Of a DNA stretch of 10,831 bases, positions 4,199 through 10,831 are shown in pieces. The position numbers and the translations under genes were made by a program. The notes beneath the pieces are model-generated. The model was not told the DNA's origin. It ran no database searches and saw only the letters and a program-made list of their open reading frames with translations. Origin of the DNA: NZ13-RE01 sp964612975 (GTDB taxonomy: Bacteria > Dictyoglomota > Dictyoglomia > Dictyoglomales > Dictyoglomaceae); NCBI GenBank assembly GCA_964612975.1, contig CAZTGC010000015.1, positions 1-10,831 on the forward strand. The letters run 5' to 3'. Positions within the stretch are counted from its first letter, which is position 1, and each line of letters opens with the position of its first letter.

Positions 4199-5152
4199 CT
4201 AACTACAGGAATAAGATAGAGTAATATTTTTCCAGTAAATTTTAAGTTTTAAATAATAAGGGGAGACAGAAATACAATTATAAAAAGAAAAACCAAAAAC
4301 TCTATAAGAACTCCATTCTTCTGCAGGTTTTCCTACTACACATTCTTGAAAACCTATATAATCTGGGTATTCGAATACACCAGAACAAGCAGAACCATAT
4401 CCAGTACAAGAACTTATAATACCTTTTCTAAAGGTAGTTATTTGTAATCTACCACCATTACATTTGATATCTTTTTCAGAAGCGTATTCTAATTGGACAG
4501 TTCTTGTAGAATAAGGAGAAAGATATATAGCACAACAGGGTTGCCAATAAGCGTAATCTATAGTTAAAGTAGGGTTAGGGATAAAACCTAATTGAATAAA
4601 ATTACAATCATAAGTTATATAAGTTGTAGTTGTTCCAGAAAGAACACAACTCCAATTAGCATAAGCTTTTTGATTACTATAAGTAGTATTATATCCAAAA
4701 CGGATATAATATATTAAATCAGGTCTTTTGTTATCCAAGATTTCAATTTTAACAGGAACTTTATTATTATAAACAGGTCCAAAATAACAGGTATCAGTTA
4801 TATTAATAGTTTCAGTATAATCATAAGATAATACAGGAGAGAGATAAGGGTTATCAAAATATTCATTAGGATTAGAAAAAGGGTTAAAAACATAATTACT
4901 ACTATCTTCAGATAAAGTAGAAATAGAATAAAAGTTTTTATCTGGAGTAAAAAGAATAGGGTTAAATTTATAATCAATAGGTTTAATAGCACCTATAGTA
5001 TTAGAAGGAGAGTTATTAAAGAAGTTATAAGTATCAATAAAATTATGATAACCTGTTTGTAATAACAGGTTATTTTTAGAATTATAAGTAGTAATTCCTT
5101 TTTTGAAGTCATTAATTCTATTTATTTTAGAGATATTGTTCAAGTACTGCAT
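4199..5152 (-). CDS. Cysteine-rich probable tail or virion protein, 317 aa
   Basis: No named family fits. The first 110 residues are rich in Asn, Tyr, Ser, Pro and Phe with no cysteine. The rest is beta-like and holds eleven cysteines (122, 169, 183, 206, 207, 231, 249, 256, 271, 293, 316), including an adjacent pair, while most proteins in this window have almost none. There is no regular CxxC zinc pattern, so disulphides or metal binding are both open. The start is well marked: AAAGGAGG lies 11 bases upstream of the ATG and within the end of the hub-like gene, which it overlaps by 26 bases. That gene also has a cysteine-rich section, and the ends of the two (LKLKIYWKN here, KVKINLNWQ there) look loosely alike. 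I infer that the products contact each other in the tail tip. Confidence 0.7.
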   Translation of the reverse strand: MQYLNNISKINRINDFKKGITTYNSKNNLLLQTGYHNFIDTYNFFNNSPSNTIGAIKPIDYKFNPILFTPDKNFYSISTLSEDSSNYVFNPFSNPNEYFDNPYLSPVLSYDYTETINITDTCYFGPVYNNKVPVKIEILDNKRPDLIYYIRFGYNTTYSNQKAYANWSCVLSGTTTTYITYDCNFIQLGFIPNPTLTIDYAYWQPCCAIYLSPYSTRTVQLEYASEKDIKCNGGRLQITTFRKGIISSCTGYGSACSGVFEYPDYIGFQECVVGKPAEEWSSYRVFGFSFYNCISVSPYYLKLKIYWKNITLSYSCS

Positions 5153-6623
5153 TTAAACTCCATCCTCCTTTATCATCAGTAGAGATATTATATTCAACTA
5201 ATAAACAATTAGTTAAGGTAAGATTTTGAGGTAAAGAGATATTATAAGTATAACCGAGTTTAAGAGAGTTAAAGATAGGATTAGAGAGTCTAATAATCCT
5301 TTTCTTTTTAGTTGCTTTAAAGGTTTGGTATTGAATAAATTTATTCCATAGAAAATTATTTATATTAGAAATTCTTATTTCATATGGTGCTATATTACAG
5401 GAGTATTTATTAGCTATACTAATGGTATGTGTTAAAAGTGAGTTATTAAAAGAGAAATCTGAACCAGTTAAAAGACAATCAGGTGTTTCAGAAGGTGTAA
5501 GACAGATATATTGCCAGTTTAAATTTATTTTTACTTTAGTGTTTTTAGATAATTGTTGAATACCATAAGCACCAGATGCTTCTATTCTAATTTCTTTTAC
5601 ACAATTATTATTTAAGGGAAAATTAGTACAAGACATACAATCGGGGGAGCAATCAGAAACAGTAGTATCTGTTTGGTTATCATATCTTTCACAAACTATT
5701 CTTATTATATTAGGACATCTATTACAATAAGCTACACCTCTAATAGTAAAAGTAAATCTATCTTGACAATCTTTAACTGTTTTACCTATAGCATTTTGAG
5801 CAACTAAACTGCTATGTAATTCAGAAATTTCTCCTCCTATACCACCTAAACCATCAAAGTATATAACATAAGGATAAGGTCCTTCACTCCATATTTTAGT
5901 AAAAGAGATCCCCATATAAGAGATAGGGAAAGGTAAAGTAAAGCAAGGGTTTTCTTTATCTAAAATAATTTCAGTTGGTAGATTATTAGTATCAGGTTCT
6001 TTAATAAGTTTAACAGTATTATATAAAGGGTATTCAGTAGTAATAGAGATATCAGAGAAATGAGTAATAGTTTCAATAGGAGTAGGTAGATTAGTGATAT
6101 CTATAAAATTTAATTTAGGTAAAGAATTATTTTGGAAATCAATAAACCAGAGATAACCGAATTCAGATAATTGGTTAAGAAAATCAATAAAACTTGTATC
6201 ATAGGGTTCATATTTATAGAAGATAAAATTACTTAAACTTAAAGGAGAAGGAGAGAAATAGTTATTAAAACAATTAAATAAACTTAAATAGAAGTTGTAG
6301 ATAGAAGTTAAACTTTGATTACATAAAGTAGTGGTTTTAGAATTAGCAGGTGGAGTAAAGGTAAAATTAAAGATATTACCATAGGTAAGAGTTAGATTTA
6401 ATAAACCATCCCATTCTCTGGAGATAATTTCAAAAGGTAAAGAGAAGTTAAGGATAGTATTATTATTAATTTTGTTTTTGATTTGTAAGTATAGAGTATA
6501 AAATAATAAAGGTAAATCAAAAGAGGTATTAGTTAATCGTATATTAGCTTCAGGTAAAGATAATATACGATTAGTAAAATTAAGATTAATTATTTCTTGG
6601 TTGGTTATTAATTCTAACTTCAT
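5127..6623 (-). CDS. Probable tail hub / baseplate protein with cysteine-rich insert, 498 aa
   Basis: The arrangement of motifs resembles phage tail hub (gp27/gp44-like) proteins. A middle segment, SFIDFLNQLSEFGYLWFIDF (144-163), matches the usual hub helix-strand 'single-cycle loading then residue read-out' block; YNTVKLIKE (201-209) matches the common YNxVxV block after it; and LKLGYTYNISLP followed by LVEYNIS and GGWSLNAVLE (454-494) matches the end of such proteins. Between them, residues 286-409 form an unusual insert with eleven cysteines, including YCNRC (299-303) and DCSPDCMSC (324-332). Such a protein would sit at the tail tip and bind the spike or fibre. A TAA lies two codons upstream, so the ATG at 6623 is the earliest start. 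No clear ribosome binding site precedes it, and it overlaps the previous gene by 38 bases, so coupling is likely. The assignment rests on pattern recognition, not on a search. Confidence 0.6.
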   Translation of the reverse strand: MKLELITNQEIINLNFTNRILSLPEANIRLTNTSFDLPLLFYTLYLQIKNKINNNTILNFSLPFEIISREWDGLLNLTLTYGNIFNFTFTPPANSKTTTLCNQSLTSIYNFYLSLFNCFNNYFSPSPLSLSNFIFYKYEPYDTSFIDFLNQLSEFGYLWFIDFQNNSLPKLNFIDITNLPTPIETITHFSDISITTEYPLYNTVKLIKEPDTNNLPTEIILDKENPCFTLPFPISYMGISFTKIWSEGPYPYVIYFDGLGGIGGEISELHSSLVAQNAIGKTVKDCQDRFTFTIRGVAYCNRCPNIIRIVCERYDNQTDTTVSDCSPDCMSCTNFPLNNNCVKEIRIEASGAYGIQQLSKNTKVKINLNWQYICLTPSETPDCLLTGSDFSFNNSLLTHTISIANKYSCNIAPYEIRISNINNFLWNKFIQYQTFKATKKKRIIRLSNPIFNSLKLGYTYNISLPQNLTLTNCLLVEYNISTDDKGGWSLNAVLEQYL

Positions 6624-6897
6624 ATTTTAAGGTATTAAAGTTTTTGGGTTTAAGATTAGGTAATTTATTAGTGATAACGAATGATTTAAAATAAGCAAAG
6701 AAAATTCTTTTATAATATCTATTAACAAGAGGATCCCAGATAAGAGCTTGATATAAATCAGGGAAATCTTTTAAAACAAAATAAGCTTCTAATGAGAATT
6801 CTTTATGATAAGTAAATAAAGCTATAAATTTAATTATATTAGTTTTATCTATAGGTAAATTTTCAATATATTCTTTAATTTTCTTACAACAGCTCAT
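6586..6897 (-). CDS. Hypothetical protein, 103 aa, upstream of hub gene
   Basis: The function is unknown. It begins MSCCKKIKEYIENL, an unusual N-terminal Cys-Cys pair followed by an amphipathic helix, and looks all-helical with an aromatic core (YFVLKDFPDLYQALIWDP, residues 39-56). The C-terminus is basic and Asn-rich. AAAAGG lies directly upstream of the ATG, within the end of the previous gene, which it overlaps by 14 bases. Small helical proteins just before the hub are often tail chaperones or tail-tip assembly factors, and that would suit the position, but nothing in the sequence proves it. Confidence 0.65.
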   Translation of the reverse strand: MSCCKKIKEYIENLPIDKTNIIKFIALFTYHKEFSLEAYFVLKDFPDLYQALIWDPLVNRYYKRIFFAYFKSFVITNKLPNLKPKNFNTLKYEVRINNQPRNN

Positions 6898-7246
6898 AAC
6901 CTTTTACCTTAATTAAATAATTTTCTTTAAAGTTAATGGTAGTAGTTTTAAAGTAATCTTCTTCTAATAATTCTAATTCAATTTTAAGGATATTTCTTGA
7001 GTTAGAAGAAGATAAATAAGTCCAGATATTAGTATTCATTAAAATATTCCAATAATTAATAAAATATTCTTTAGGGATAAGGAAATAGAAATAAAAGAGT
7101 TTTTTAGTAAAGTTTTGAAAATAAAAGATATAAGGTTCTCCTGTGTTAGAAGATAAATAAATATTACCTTTATCTTCAGGTATTAATTCTTCTAAATAAA
7201 TTTGAGCAGGTATTAAAATAAAATTAATTAATAATTGTCCATTCAT
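6884..7246 (-). CDS. Hypothetical tail-region protein, 120 aa, related to its upstream neighbour
   Basis: This small protein contains a C-terminal half (50-118) that aligns by eye with residues 151-217 of the upstream 221-aa protein. Both have a hydrophobic strand leading to LIxKExF, then an L-x-I pair in the middle, and finally an I/V-x-GYE ending (KVKGYEL here, EITGYEW there). I read this as an old tandem duplication or a shared assembly domain. It starts at an ATG with ACAGGTT just ahead and overlaps the upstream gene by 23 bases. The N-terminal half (GQLLINFILIPAQIYLEEL) is strand-like. The location between virion genes and the hub gene suggests a tail-tip or tail-completion role. It is not assigned to a family. 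Confidence 0.65.
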   Translation of the reverse strand: MNGQLLINFILIPAQIYLEELIPEDKGNIYLSSNTGEPYIFYFQNFTKKLFYFYFLIPKEYFINYWNILMNTNIWTYLSSSNSRNILKIELELLEEDYFKTTTINFKENYLIKVKGYELL

Positions 7247-7889
7247 AACCTGTAATCTCTAATAGATGTTTTATATTATTATCTCTAATAAATTGCTCTT
7301 TTATATTAATATTTTTTTTAACGATAGCTATAAGGAATTGATAATCTTGGTTATAAAAAGCTAAAATATCGGAATAAAATAGATAAGGATAAATAATATC
7401 AAAGTCTTCTTTAGAGATTAGTAGTTTAATTTTAAGTAGCTTTTTGTTAGGGATAATCTTTTTATTAAAAACAAAATTATTTTTAGAGAATTCTACAGAG
7501 TTATAATTTTCTACTAAAGGAGTGATATAAGGAATGATTTTGATATTAAATTCTTTATTTAAAGTATGTATCCAAAGATAATCTGTTAGGTTATTTTGGA
7601 TATTTTGTAGTACAAAATAAGAGATGTTATATATTAAGAAATTATACACACCAAAGTGATAGAAATTAAATAAAGAATAAAAAAGAAAATTCAAAGGATA
7701 AACAAAAGAAGAAAACAAGAAAGAATAAAAATAAGCATTAGGGATAAAAGAGATTGAAATAGAATTTAAATTATTTAGATAAAGATTAAAGTCAGGGTTA
7801 AAGGGATTAAAATTTGAATTATAAGTATAAAAGTTTTCAGGAGTATTAAAATTATTGTAATTGTAATCTATAAGGTATAAATCTGACAT
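7224..7889 (-). CDS. Hypothetical tail-region protein, 221 aa, Asn/Phe/Tyr-rich
   Basis: No family is recognised. The first 45 residues are almost repetitive in Asn, Phe, Tyr and Pro (FNPFNPDFNLYL at 27-38). Residues 51-97 are strongly aromatic and hydrophobic (SFLFSSFVYPLNFLFYSLFN at 56-75) and could insert in a membrane or form a packed virion core. The last third resembles the 120-aa neighbour, ending ITGYEW. The start ATG lies five bases after the preceding stop with no recognisable ribosome binding site, so it probably depends on re-initiation. It overlaps the next gene by 23 bases. A membrane-active or DNA-ejection protein is an alternative to a tail component because of the hydrophobic section. 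Confidence 0.65.
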   Translation of the reverse strand: MSDLYLIDYNYNNFNTPENFYTYNSNFNPFNPDFNLYLNNLNSISISFIPNAYFYSFLFSSFVYPLNFLFYSLFNFYHFGVYNFLIYNISYFVLQNIQNNLTDYLWIHTLNKEFNIKIIPYITPLVENYNSVEFSKNNFVFNKKIIPNKKLLKIKLLISKEDFDIIYPYLFYSDILAFYNQDYQFLIAIVKKNINIKEQFIRDNNIKHLLEITGYEWTIIN

Positions 7890-7894
7890 AATTT

Positions 7895-8914
7895 TTATAC
7901 TACATTAATCCCGATATAGATATTACCTTTATAGTAATTACCTTTAAGTTTATAGAATTCATAATTACCTAAACCTGGGATATTAATTACATTACCATTA
8001 GTTAATTCTCCAAAAGTGGAAGTGAATAAAAAAGCTGGAGGGGATGATAAAGAGATAGGTGTAGTAGAAAAATCAGGAACCCAGATTTTTACTTCTGAAG
8101 ATAGTAATAAACTTTCACTACCACTAACACTACTACCAATAAGTATTCCATTTTTTATTAAAGAACCAGAGTAATTACCATAAGTTTTAAGAGAGTTATC
8201 AAAAGGAGAATAGTTATAGTAATATGCTTTAGAAGGAGGAGTGGTATTAGGGTCATAAACAGTAAATAAGAAAGAAAAAAAATTAAATCTTGGAGAGAAT
8301 ATATTAGAAGGTAAATCATTAATAAATAAACCGTATTCTTTATTAGAAGCGTCTTTCCATAGATACATAATCATTGCTCTAAAACCATTGAACTCAGTTA
8401 AGAAATACGGTTCATAACCAGAAAGATAATTATCTAAATTACCATTACTAGCATCAAGAATAATAACTATTACTTTATTAGATTCTATCAAGTAAAAAAG
8501 ATTATAAGGTCTATTATTAAAATAACCTGTTCCAGGTAACAGATAATTAACATTAGGAACTTTTAAAAGAAAACCATTAATATTTAAACTATTAGTATTA
8601 GTAGGAGGAGTGGTAGTATGATTTACAAAATCTAAAAAATTATTGGTAGTAAGATTAGGTTTAATTGATATATAAAAATGTGCCCAAGTAAAATTATCAC
8701 TTGTATTTACAATACCAAGGATAGCAGTATTAAAATTAGGAAATTTTAGAGCTTTAAATCTTAAATTATTATAGACTGTACCGTTATAAACAATATTAAT
8801 AGTTTGTGTTCCTAAAGAAGTAAAACCTATATTTTGTAATTTAGTCCATATGTTTTCCATTAAATCTAGAAGATTACCTGTAGTAGAAGGTATAGTATCT
8901 TTAATTAATGACAT
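7895..8914 (-). CDS. Probable virion structural protein, 339 aa
   Basis: The composition (Asn, Ser, Thr, Gly, Phe, Tyr; few charges, no Cys) and the predicted beta-rich fold are those of a tail or particle surface protein. The opening, TTGNLLDLMENIWTKLQNIG (11-30), is a helix of the type that begins many phage structural proteins of this size. The end, INIPGLGNYEFYKLKGNYYK with GINVV closing the protein, resembles the closing 'value to display' strand pair in the same class. It is the second gene of the leftward operon, with its ATG sharing a base with the stop of the HTH gene (TAATG) and GGTGGTGAAG upstream, so it should be made in step with that regulator. I cannot say whether it is a tail fibre, tail tip or head decoration protein. 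Confidence 0.6.
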   Translation of the reverse strand: MSLIKDTIPSTTGNLLDLMENIWTKLQNIGFTSLGTQTINIVYNGTVYNNLRFKALKFPNFNTAILGIVNTSDNFTWAHFYISIKPNLTTNNFLDFVNHTTTPPTNTNSLNINGFLLKVPNVNYLLPGTGYFNNRPYNLFYLIESNKVIVIILDASNGNLDNYLSGYEPYFLTEFNGFRAMIMYLWKDASNKEYGLFINDLPSNIFSPRFNFFSFLFTVYDPNTTPPSKAYYYNYSPFDNSLKTYGNYSGSLIKNGILIGSSVSGSESLLLSSEVKIWVPDFSTTPISLSSPPAFLFTSTFGELTNGNVINIPGLGNYEFYKLKGNYYKGNIYIGINVV

Positions 8915-9195
8915 TATTCTTCACCACCTATTTTTCTTAAGATTTTTTTTATTTTATTGAGTGCATTAGTAATATACTGCATAGAAGCTTTATGTTTTTT
9001 TCTTAATTCTCTATAAGTTAATCCATTAAAGTAGTAATCATAAAATATATCTATATAAGCATATTCTTTAGCTCGTAAATATTGTTTTAAGGAATTCCAA
9101 TCTAAATCTTTAATAAAGATTAAATCATCTAAATATTTATAGCTTTCATCACCTATAGAATTAATAACATAATCTAAAGGGATTTTCTTTTTCAT
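8914..9195 (-). CDS. Small helix-turn-helix regulator, sigma-70 region 4-like, 93 aa
   Basis: Residues 46-88 read as a sigma region 4-type DNA-binding unit: YIDIFYDYYFNGLTYRELRK (47-66) forms helix-turn-helix part one, and the recognition helix falls in SMQYITNALNKIKKILRK (71-88). The N-terminal half is acidic and lacks sigma region 2, so this is not a complete sigma factor. Small phage activators of the ArpU or sigma-like type have this shape and switch on late genes; that function is inferred. I prefer the ATG at 9195 because GGTGAT, matching the extended anti-SD, lies four bases ahead. A GTG at 9204 in the same frame would include that signal. It is the first gene of the leftward operon and faces the divergent promoter region, so autoregulation and control of the rightward genes are both plausible. 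Confidence 0.75.
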   Translation of the reverse strand: MKKKIPLDYVINSIGDESYKYLDDLIFIKDLDWNSLKQYLRAKEYAYIDIFYDYYFNGLTYRELRKKHKASMQYITNALNKIKKILRKIGGEE

Positions 9196-9313
9196 AGTTA
9201 TCACCCAATATTATTTTTCTTTAACTTTAATTTAAAATCCTCCTATAAAAATATAGGGATAAGAAATAAGATTTATGAAACAAATCCTCCCATAAAATAT
9301 TAGGAGGGTAAAA
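9196..9313. promoter_or_regulatory. Divergent promoter region with repeated CCTCC units
   Basis: Back-to-back promoters can be read. Rightward: TTAACT (9221-9226), 17 bases, TATAAA (9244-9249). Leftward: TTCATA (plus-strand 9274-9279), 18 bases, TATATT (9250-9255). Each hexamer matches consensus at four or five of six positions. Two related units, AATCCTCCTATAAAAATA (9236-9253) and AATCCTCCCATAAAATA (9283-9299), lie across this region. They are good operator candidates for the adjacent HTH protein, since one covers both -10 elements. Confidence 0.5.
9284..9309 (+). promoter_or_regulatory. Hairpin able to hide the ribosome binding site of the first rightward gene
   Basis: CCTCC (9286-9290) is complementary to GGAGG (9303-9307), the ribosome binding site of the ATG at 9314. 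Two further pairs, one of them G-T, extend the stem to seven around a 12-base loop. In the rightward transcript this would compete with ribosomes for the site. The other CCTCC copy upstream forms its own small stem, CCTATA/TATAGG (9242-9257). Confidence 0.45.
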
Positions 9314-9589
9314 ATGAGAAGGAATGTATTTTTAAATTTAAATTTACCTACATATAGTGTTATTCCGGATATAATAGTTAGTAATGATTATGGTTATATA
9401 AAAATAAATAATCAAAAAGTAAAATTTCCAAAAGGGTTATATATTTATATAAAGATAATTCCATCAACAGGAGTGATAGTAAAGATAAATAACATAGAAG
9501 CAAGGGATTTATATTGGGTAAAAATAGATAATGATTTTTATATAGAAGCAAATGGAGAGTGTGAAATAATATTTCAAAAAGTGAGTTAA
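9314..9589 (+). CDS. Hypothetical beta-rich protein, 91 aa
   Basis: The function is not recognised. AGGAGGG five bases before the ATG gives a clear start, although the hairpin at 9284-9309 may mask it. After a basic N-terminus (MRRNVFLNLNL) the chain alternates hydrophobic and polar residues in short strands separated by Gly and Asn (YGYIKINNQKVKFPKGLYIY, 27-46), the pattern of a small beta-sandwich such as phage decoration, fibre-associated or head-tail proteins. It is the first gene of the rightward unit and therefore first to respond to the divergent promoter. Confidence in the gene is good, but confidence in any role is low. Confidence 0.7.
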   Translation: MRRNVFLNLNLPTYSVIPDIIVSNDYGYIKINNQKVKFPKGLYIYIKIIPSTGVIVKINNIEARDLYWVKIDNDFYIEANGECEIIFQKVS

Positions 9590-9590
9590 T

Positions 9591-9683
9591 ATGATATATT
9601 TTTATATAATTAATTTTCTTTTAGAAGAACAAGAACAAAAACAAGATGATTTTAGTTTTATTTTTTCAATTTTATTAGATTAA
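9591..9683 (+). CDS. Possible small protein, 30 aa
   Basis: A short frame opens one base after the stop of the previous gene (TAA-T-ATG) and closes with TAA 12 bases before the next start. The peptide begins MIYFYIINFLLEEQEQKQDD and ends SFIFSILLD, an N-terminal hydrophobic patch followed by an acidic, Gln-rich middle. The upstream GTGAG is only a weak ribosome binding site, so coupling to the previous gene would be needed. The close fit into the gap of an otherwise tight operon favours a real gene, but the short length leaves doubt. Confidence 0.45.
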   Translation: MIYFYIINFLLEEQEQKQDDFSFIFSILLD

Positions 9684-9695
9684 GGAGGGGTGTAG

Positions 9696-9998
9696 ATGTT
9701 TAAATTAATTAAACCAATAGATGAAGTGAGTATAATAAGAGATATTAATACTAAACAGATAATAGGTTATAGTATATTAATAGTTCCAGAAGATGTAAAT
9801 AAGAGTATAATTAATGTAGTAATCCCTGAAGAATATGAAGATAAAGTAGAAGTAATTAAAGATAAAAGTGGTGTAGTAAAGGAATTATTAGTTTATGAGA
9901 TAAAAGATTTAAAGAATTTTTTAATTAATTTAAAACAAGTAATAGAAGTAGAGATGATAGATAATAACCCAGTAAAAGAAGATAGTTTTGAAATATAG
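9696..9998 (+). CDS. Hypothetical protein, 100 aa
   Basis: No family is recognised. TAAGGAGGGG eight bases before the ATG is one of the strongest ribosome binding sites in the window. The protein is Ile, Val, Lys, Glu and Asp rich with few aromatic residues, quite unlike the Asn/Phe/Tyr-rich proteins of the leftward operon. It has no Cys and no Trp. The pattern looks like a mixed alpha-beta fold, with strands (IIGYSILIVPE, 22-32) and an amphipathic helix (IKDLKNFLINLKQVIEVEMI, 69-88). It could be a cytosolic phage protein, a capsid accessory protein or an assembly factor; nothing decides between these. Confidence 0.7.
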   Translation: MFKLIKPIDEVSIIRDINTKQIIGYSILIVPEDVNKSIINVVIPEEYEDKVEVIKDKSGVVKELLVYEIKDLKNFLINLKQVIEVEMIDNNPVKEDSFEI

Positions 9999-10007
9999 GA
10001 GTAAAAT

Positions 10008-10808
10008 ATGAGGCAGATATTGAATTTTAATTATACTTTAAATAGTTCTATTTATAGTTTTAATAGTGATGGTATATATTATTTTGAAACTACAGATAAT
10101 TTAGAAGAGGGATATTATTTAGCAATAAGTAATAATAATTTTACTAAAACAGGTTTTAGTATAAGTGCAGTAATATATTTAGCAAAGAAAACAATTACTG
10201 AAGGTTATAGATATTATCTATTAAATATTGAGAGTAATAATCCTTTAAATACATTGAATATTACCCATATAATCCCGATAGATTATTATGATAAACTACT
10301 TGTAGTAGAAGTAGGTGCTAATAATTTAGTTGATTTAGTTAAGAATGAGAATTTAATAATAAATAAATTAAAAAATATTGTTGTAGAAGGATTTAGATAT
10401 AATGAAGTAATATTTACAGGAAGTAATATTTATGTAAGTAATCAAGTAATTAAGTTATATCATACAATAGATTTAAATATTGGTTTATCATCAGCAGGAA
10501 TATATTATTCTTCTTTACCTTCTAATTATTTTATACCTAAAATAATTACAATAGAAACAAAGAGTTATGATTTAGAGAGTGATTTAATATTATATTTTGA
10601 AGAATCTATAGATGGAGGAAATACTTGGAATACTCTAAGACAATATAACACAAAAGTATCTAATAATTACACTACATATAGAACAATAATAACGGATTTA
10701 CAGTTTTATAATAAAGGAAGACAGCATAGGTTAAGGGTGCAACAACCTAATTTAATTTTTGGTAAATTAACATTAGTTTATTTAGAGATGGAGAATTACT
10801 ATATATAG
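10008..10808 (+). CDS. Probable virion or fibre-associated protein with an Asp-box motif, 266 aa
   Basis: No named family is identified. The chain looks beta-rich throughout and has no Cys. Residues 200-207 read SIDGGNTW, matching the Asp-box consensus SxDxGxTW found in beta-propeller glycosidases and many phage tail and appendage proteins. Only one copy is present, so this is not a sialidase propeller. It more likely marks a beta-hairpin in a lectin-like or fibre-associated domain, followed by GRQHRLRVQQPN (237-248). TAGGAG lies six bases before the ATG, nine bases after the previous stop. The gene ends in TAG and the next gene begins 11 bases later, so it sits in the middle of a co-transcribed group. 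Host-surface binding is a reasonable guess. Confidence 0.65.
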   Translation: MRQILNFNYTLNSSIYSFNSDGIYYFETTDNLEEGYYLAISNNNFTKTGFSISAVIYLAKKTITEGYRYYLLNIESNNPLNTLNITHIIPIDYYDKLLVVEVGANNLVDLVKNENLIINKLKNIVVEGFRYNEVIFTGSNIYVSNQVIKLYHTIDLNIGLSSAGIYYSSLPSNYFIPKIITIETKSYDLESDLILYFEESIDGGNTWNTLRQYNTKVSNNYTTYRTIITDLQFYNKGRQHRLRVQQPNLIFGKLTLVYLEMENYYI

Positions 10809-10819
10809 GAGTGATATAA

Positions 10820-10831
10820 ATGGAGATATTT
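10820..10831 (+). CDS. Start of a further rightward gene, cut by the window edge
   Basis: An ATG follows TAGGAGTGAT with about five bases of spacing, and reads Met-Glu-Ile-Phe before the window ends. The spacing and ribosome binding site match those of the genes before it, so the rightward operon continues. Nothing can be said about its product. Confidence 0.6.

Noticed and set aside
4798..4992. 64-codon hydrophobic Leu/Ile-rich frame on the minus strand
   Set aside because: It sits wholly inside the 317-aa cysteine-rich gene in another frame. The Leu/Ile-rich composition is what a shifted AT-rich gene gives, and no ribosome binding site supports it as a hidden holin.
987..10808. Alternative genetic code with TGA as Trp or Gly
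   Set aside because: Genes are full length without internal TGA and Trp is encoded by TGG; at this AT content a recoded TGA would appear often inside genes.

Overview
This window looks like part of a very AT-rich (roughly one quarter GC by eye) tailed bacteriophage or prophage of a bacterium. The evidence is a canonical GH108-type endolysin, which implies a peptidoglycan-containing host; a probable tail hub protein with a chain of tightly packed, overlapping small genes around it; and a small sigma-region-4-like helix-turn-helix protein next to a divergent control region. Strong AAAGGAGG-type ribosome binding sites also fit a bacterial host. I see no host genes and no tRNA, and the host cannot be named. 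All 17 complete genes end in TAA (13) or TAG (4); none ends in TGA.

Layout, left to right. Positions 1-986 hold no credible gene. They contain a string of perfect or near-perfect hairpins (554-876) and repeated AT-rich, promoter-like modules facing left. Positions 987-1904 hold two leftward genes of unknown function. Positions 1905-2420 are a second gene-free block with a degenerate CRISPR-repeat-like pair, a copy of one 1-986 module, two mutually exclusive hairpins and an iteron-like GATATAAA tract. Positions 2421-9195 form a leftward operon of 11 genes whose borders overlap or nearly touch. In transcription order they are: the HTH regulator, a 339-aa probable virion protein, a 221-aa and a 120-aa protein with related C-termini, a 103-aa protein, the 498-aa hub-like protein with a cysteine-rich insert, a 317-aa cysteine-rich protein, a 194-aa unknown, an intact RNase HI, the endolysin and a 99-aa unknown. 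Positions 9196-9313 are a compact divergent promoter region. Positions 9314-10831 start a rightward operon of small beta-rich or structural-looking proteins, including a 266-aa protein with one Asp-box motif, and run off the window edge.

How the parts may fit together (inference): the HTH protein is the first gene of the leftward unit and lies beside the divergent promoters, so it is the natural candidate for controlling a late switch. The leftward operon then supplies tail-tip parts followed by lysis. RNase HI placed directly before the endolysin is unusual. The two long non-coding blocks share sequence modules and so probably share a regulatory or replication function. The most unusual candidates for a second look are the CRISPR-repeat-like pair at 2050-2133, the hairpin array at 554-876, the shared intergenic modules, and the pair of cysteine-rich tail proteins.
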